From contig DAOULR010000022.1 in assembly GCA_034419075.1 (NCBI GenBank), forward strand, positions 68,989 to 132,988: a stretch of DNA of 64,000 bases. The letters run 5' to 3'. The DNA is from E44-bin88 sp034419075. GTDB taxonomy: Bacteria; Chloroflexota; Dehalococcoidia; Dehalococcoidales; BS750m-G39. Below the pieces are notes generated by a model that was not told the origin of the DNA, did no database searches, and saw nothing but the letters and a program-made list of their open reading frames with translations. Below are positions 60,870 to 64,000 of this stretch, piece by piece. The stretch's first letter is position 1. Each line of letters begins with the position of its first letter. The position numbers and the translations under genes are program-made.

Positions 60870-61244
60870 ATGTGGCTGCAGATTTTAATCGGCATATTCT
60901 TAATCCTTCATGGCCTGGTGCACTGGGTCTATGCCGCGCCCCAGGAAAAGACAGCCGAGCCCAAAGCCTTTAACGCCCTCACCGGGCGCTGGCTGGTTAA
61001 GAAGGCCGGCCTTAAATCCTCGGTCGCTCTGACGTTAGGTATAGTCCTCATGTCTCTGGCCACGGCGGGTTTTATCGTCAGCGGCATCGCCCTTTTCTGT
61101 TCGCAGGCTTGGTGGGTAGTACCAGCCATAGCCACAGCGGGAGTATCATTAGCCTTCATTATCCTTTACTGGAACAAGTGGATGTTCGGCGGCGCCCTGC
61201 TCAACATCGGTATCATCGTGCTGGCGCTGCTCTGGGAAATTTAG
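60870..61244 (+). CDS. Small membrane protein of unknown function
   Basis: 124 residues with four hydrophobic helices. The first helix includes FLILHGLVHWVYA. AAGGAGGTGCCAA precedes the ATG. It lies 15 bp after the ABC permease and may be part of that operon. No family recognised. Confidence 0.7.
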   Translation: MWLQILIGIFLILHGLVHWVYAAPQEKTAEPKAFNALTGRWLVKKAGLKSSVALTLGIVLMSLATAGFIVSGIALFCSQAWWVVPAIATAGVSLAFIILYWNKWMFGGALLNIGIIVLALLWEI

Positions 61245-61256
61245 AAGTAGTTATTT

Positions 61257-61916
61257 ATGGGAATCAGAGAGAACATTAAAAAACTATTAGAAGAGCTGCC
61301 CGAGGGGGTGGAGCTGGTCGCCGCCGCCAAGACGAGGACGGTAGAGGAAGTGGTGGCCGCCGTTGAGGCAGGGATAAAGATTATCGGGCAAAACTATGTT
61401 CAGGAAGCCGAAAGGGTCTACCCCGCTATCGGCAAAAAGGCGAGGTGGCACTTCATCGGTCATTTACAGAAGAACAAGGTGAAAAAAGCGGTGCAGCTCT
61501 TCGACATGATAGAGACTGTCGACTCTGTTGAGCTGACCCAGGAGATTGATAAGCGCTGCGCCCAAATAGATAAGGTAATGCCGGTGCTGGTCGAGATAAA
61601 TAGCGGCAAAGAGCCGCAGAAAGCGGGCGTCCTGCCCGAAAAGGCCGAAGAACTGGTAAAGGCAATCGCACGCCTGGCCAATATAAAGGTAATGGGGCTG
61701 ATGACCATGGGCCCCCGCTTCGGCAACCCCGAAGACTCCCGCCCCTACTTTGTTACTACCCGAAAGATTTTCGAGCGCATAGAGGCGCTGGCGATACCCA
61801 ATGTCGAGATGAAATACCTGTCCATGGGCATGACCAATTCTTACAAGGTAGCCCTGGAAGAAGGGGCCAACCTGGTCAGAATCGGCACGCTGATATTCTG
61901 CGCCAGAGAAGTTTAA
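61257..61916 (+). CDS. yggS: PLP homeostasis protein YggS/PROSC
   Basis: 219 residues. ELVAAAKTRTVEEV contains the PLP-binding lysine, GQNYVQEAE and HFIGHLQKNK are the family signatures, and GLMTMGP and SMGMTNSYKVALEEGA close the barrel. It binds pyridoxal phosphate without a known enzymatic reaction. Confidence 0.95.
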   Translation: MGIRENIKKLLEELPEGVELVAAAKTRTVEEVVAAVEAGIKIIGQNYVQEAERVYPAIGKKARWHFIGHLQKNKVKKAVQLFDMIETVDSVELTQEIDKRCAQIDKVMPVLVEINSGKEPQKAGVLPEKAEELVKAIARLANIKVMGLMTMGPRFGNPEDSRPYFVTTRKIFERIEALAIPNVEMKYLSMGMTNSYKVALEEGANLVRIGTLIFCAREV

Positions 61917-61934
61917 ACAGAGGGGAGATTTTTT

Positions 61935-62945
61935 ATGTCCACCGAAAAGCAAGTGAGAGAGAGCCTGGAAAAGGTGCTGGTTCCCGGCGTTACGCGAGAC
62001 CTTAACGGTCTTAATCTGGTGAAGCAGATTACGACTTCGGGCAAAGGGGTCAAAATCACGCTGGCCTCCACCGCCCTCGGCGACGAAACCCAGAAATTTG
62101 TCACCACCAAGGCCAAAGAGGTGGTGGGCAAGCTGTCGGGGGTAAAGAAGGTGGAAATAGAGTTTGCCCCAGCCAAGCCCGCCGAGCTTAATAAAATCGG
62201 CACTATCATCGCCGTGATGAGCGGCAAGGGCGGTGTAGGCAAATCGCTGGTGGCGGGGTTGGCCGCCATCGCCCTCAAGCGGCAGGGCTGCGAGGTGGGC
62301 ATACTGGACGCTGACCTCACCGGTCCCAGCATCCCCAAGATGTTCGGCATCGTCGGCCGCCCCAGCGGCAGCGAGACTGGCATCCTGCCCGTGCTCTCGC
62401 GTTCGGGCATTGAGGTGATGTCCATCAACCTGCTCCTGCCTCAAGAGGATGACGCCGTTATCTGGCGGGGTCCTCTAATCAGCAACACCATCAAGCAGTT
62501 CTGGGAGGATGTCCTCTGGGGCGGGCTCGACTACCTGCTCATAGACCTGCCTCCCGGCACCGCCGACGCCCCCCTCACCGTGATGCAGTCCTTCCCCATA
62601 TCGGGGGTTATCATCGTCTTCACCCCCCAGGACCTCACCGCCATGATAGTCAGAAAGGCGGTCAACATGGCGCAAAAGATGGGCAAGTCCGTGCTGGGAG
62701 TGGTGGAGAACATGAGCTACCTGCAGTTGGCCGATATGGATAAGAGGATTGAAATCTTCGGCCCCAGCCGCGGAGAGGAAATGTCACAGGCATCCAGTGC
62801 CCCCCTGCTGGCACAGCTGCCCCTTGACCCCGAGCTGGCCAGACTCTGCGACATAGGCGAGATTGAAAACTACGATTCCGAGGTCTTCAACGCCTTCGGC
62901 CAATCGCTGAAAGAGGCCTTAGCCAAGCAAAAACCCGCCACTTGA
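61935..62945 (+). CDS. mrp: Mrp/ApbC-type P-loop Fe-S carrier
   Basis: 336 residues. An N-terminal MIP18/DUF59-like domain (VRESLEKVLVPGVTRDLNGL) is followed by the ATPase with Walker A SGKGGVGKS. The usual CxxC cluster motif after ENMSY is missing: the segment reads ENMSYLQLADMDKRIEIFG. It is expected to scaffold Fe-S clusters, but the loss of the cysteines makes that uncertain. A ferredoxin gene lies close downstream. Confidence 0.9.
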   Translation: MSTEKQVRESLEKVLVPGVTRDLNGLNLVKQITTSGKGVKITLASTALGDETQKFVTTKAKEVVGKLSGVKKVEIEFAPAKPAELNKIGTIIAVMSGKGGVGKSLVAGLAAIALKRQGCEVGILDADLTGPSIPKMFGIVGRPSGSETGILPVLSRSGIEVMSINLLLPQEDDAVIWRGPLISNTIKQFWEDVLWGGLDYLLIDLPPGTADAPLTVMQSFPISGVIIVFTPQDLTAMIVRKAVNMAQKMGKSVLGVVENMSYLQLADMDKRIEIFGPSRGEEMSQASSAPLLAQLPLDPELARLCDIGEIENYDSEVFNAFGQSLKEALAKQKPAT

Positions 62946-62987
62946 CGTAAGCGCCGCCTTAGACTTAGTCTATTAAGGGAGAGACGG

Positions 62988-63239
62988 ATGTCGGAAGCAA
63001 CCGACGAACAGGAAAGACTGGCTCAGGAAGAGCTGGTCAAAGAAAAGGTGGACGCCCGGGGTAACAAGTGGCGTAAGGTCTACTTCGGCGGCGGCGCCCA
63101 CTTCCAGAACTGGCTGGAGCAGTGCCGCGAGCTGGGCGAGGTTGAGGTGGAAGAAGTGGACTCCAGGGGCTTTAAGTGCTTCGAGGAAGCTGGCGAAAAG
63201 ATGTACCGTATCTGGATGAAAGAAGAGCCGCCCGACTGA
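62988..63239 (+). CDS. Small soluble protein of unknown function
   Basis: 83 residues, acidic. GNKWRKVYFGGGAHFQNWLEQCRELG is the core, followed by KCFEEAGEKMYRIWMKE. A good ribosome site (AGGGAGAG). It lies between mrp and the ferredoxin. Family not recognised. Confidence 0.65.
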   Translation: MSEATDEQERLAQEELVKEKVDARGNKWRKVYFGGGAHFQNWLEQCRELGEVEVEEVDSRGFKCFEEAGEKMYRIWMKEEPPD

Positions 63240-63333
63240 AAAGTTCGAGTTCTAGGAGGTGGTCAAAAGGTGCATTGAATTGGGAATAATGGTAAAATAA
63301 AACTCAATCAAGACCAGGAGGATATTTTAAGAA

Positions 63334-63597
63334 ATGGCATACAAGATTACCGAGGAGTGCATTAGCTGCGGAGCCTGTGAGCCCGAATGCCCCAATGGGG
63401 CTATCAGCGAAGGAGACGAAATCTATATAATCGACCCCAATAAGTGCACTGAGTGCGTGGGCGCTCACGAGTCTTCGAAGTGCGCCGAAGTCTGCCCGGT
63501 GGATTGCTGCATACCCGACCCCGCCCATAAGGAAAGCAAAGAGCAACTGCTGGAGAAATGGAAGAAGCTGCACCCGGGCGAAACCCCGGCTGCGTAA
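63334..63597 (+). CDS. 2[4Fe-4S] ferredoxin
   Basis: 87 residues. CISCGACEPECPNGAI gives the first CxxCxxCxxxCP, and CTECVGAHESSKCAEVCPVDC the second, with the CxxC-x8-C spacing of YfhL-type ferredoxins. It carries two low-potential 4Fe-4S clusters. A basic C-terminal helix follows. ATG after AGGAGGATATTTTAAGAA. Confidence 0.94.
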   Translation: MAYKITEECISCGACEPECPNGAISEGDEIYIIDPNKCTECVGAHESSKCAEVCPVDCCIPDPAHKESKEQLLEKWKKLHPGETPAA

Positions 63598-63670
63598 AAC
63601 CCCTATAGCTTTGTTCGCCCCTTGACGCCGAAATCGGCAAAGGCAATAATTAGGCACGCCTTCTCTGTGT

Positions 63671-63742
63671 TCCCCGATAGCTCAATGGTAGAGCGGGCGG
63701 CTGTTAACCGCTAGGTTGTAGGTTCGAGTCCTACTCGGGGAG
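63671..63742 (+). tRNA. tRNA-Asn (GTT)
   Basis: Acceptor TCCCCGA/TCGGGGA, anticodon loop CTGTTAA (GTT), T-arm GTAGG-TTCGAGT-CCTAC, discriminator G. CCA is not encoded, unlike the 58-kb tRNA cluster. Confidence 0.95.
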
Positions 63743-64000
63743 CTTGCTATTTCTATTCCCACCATCCACAAGCTTTTTTTCTTAGACCCACATAAGGATT
63801 ATTGAAAACAAGATCTGCTTACGACTACGTCTACATAGACATCCCTATGTTTGTTCAATAGTAATAAATGGTAACAAATTTTAGCTTTGATTAAGATAAT
63901 CTTAAATATCTATAAACATTCTTAATGTGGGTTAACATTCATCCAAATGTTAGTGTAGTGGTGACGGACTAATTGCACTTCCAGACTACTGAGCGAGTAC
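63743..64000. other. AT-rich region without visible gene
   Basis: The last 258 bp are more AT-rich than the rest of the window and have no reading frame I can support. They follow directly on tRNA-Asn and could be the edge of an integrated element beyond the window. Confidence 0.5.

Noticed and set aside
61464..62444. Long antisense open frame (326 codons) across yggS and mrp
   Set aside because: It lies opposite two well-conserved genes, has a low-complexity His/Gln/Gly composition typical of antisense frames in GC-rich DNA, and no ribosome site.
63743..64000. Start of an integrated element after tRNA-Asn
   Set aside because: Composition changes, but no integrase frame or tRNA 3'-end copy is visible within the window.

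Overview
The window looks like a mid-GC chromosome of a bacterium in or near the Dehalococcoidia (Chloroflexota). This is inferred, not proven. The signs are a PilM-PilN/PilT type IV pilus locus, corrinoid salvage (cobT-cobS-cobC-cobU behind a cobalamin riboswitch), corrinoid methyltransferase proteins, a free-standing EF-Tu domain-2 protein, GH3, DUF35 and TRAP genes, and a panG-type pantothenate pathway. Many genes have a TTGAC(A/C/T)-N17-TATAAT-like promoter that can be read by eye.

Layout. 1-6.4 kb: type IV pilus genes (PilM-PilN fusion, pilT, a pilin, prepilin peptidase), a zinc-ribbon protein with a duplicated nuclease-like domain, and two small DNA-binding proteins. 6.5-11.6 kb: a membrane methyltransferase-like protein, a GH3 enzyme, and a large 7TM-GAF-GGDEF-HD-GYP c-di-GMP protein. 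11.6-14.4 kb: a corrinoid methyl-transfer set on the minus strand. 14.7-19.5 kb: a complete branched-chain amino acid-type ABC importer (livKHMGF). 19.9-24.1 kb: cobalamin riboswitch, BtuF-like lipoprotein, cobTSCU. 24.2-38.7 kb: a catabolic-looking island with TRAP transporter dctPQM, two type-B carboxylesterases, a PaaK-like CoA ligase, SDR, thiolase, DUF35 protein, MFS transporter, and a tannase/feruloyl esterase lipoprotein. 39-42 kb: tRNA-Val with a tandemly repeated 3' end and a sodium:solute symporter. 42-46 kb: EF-Tu domain-2 protein and the ribD-ribE-ribBA-ribH operon. 46.1-53 kb: signal peptidase, pyrE and panG-panD-panB-panC, interspersed with a MITE-like intergenic repeat family. 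53-58 kb: an AT-rich orphan, a metallo-beta-lactamase-fold protein with a small partner, membrane proteins, nitroreductase. 58.1-58.7 kb: tRNA Phe-Gly-Leu-Gln. 59.4-63.7 kb: ABC-2 exporter, YggS, Mrp, ferredoxin, tRNA-Asn.

The main candidate for a new system is the 24.2-38.7 kb island. Four promoters in it (dctP on the minus strand; carboxylesterase 1, the CoA ligase and the tannase on the plus strand) share one promoter/operator architecture, with an ATACC-N4-GGTAT palindrome set between the -35 and -10. Two copies are identical over 49 bp although they lie 7.6 kb apart. This suggests a co-regulated route: extracytoplasmic ester cleavage, uptake of the released acid, CoA activation and thiolytic or retro-aldol side-chain cleavage. 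The corrinoid methyltransferase set nearby could add O- or N-demethylation. Substrate and regulator are unknown.

Other points of interest: a Ser-to-Cys change at the signal peptidase I nucleophile; a pan-motif-like RNA hairpin with two bulged adenosines ahead of panG; a terminator-like attenuator in the dctP leader; tRNA 3'-end duplications at two tRNA loci; and a repeat family with roughly 40-bp terminal inverted repeats.
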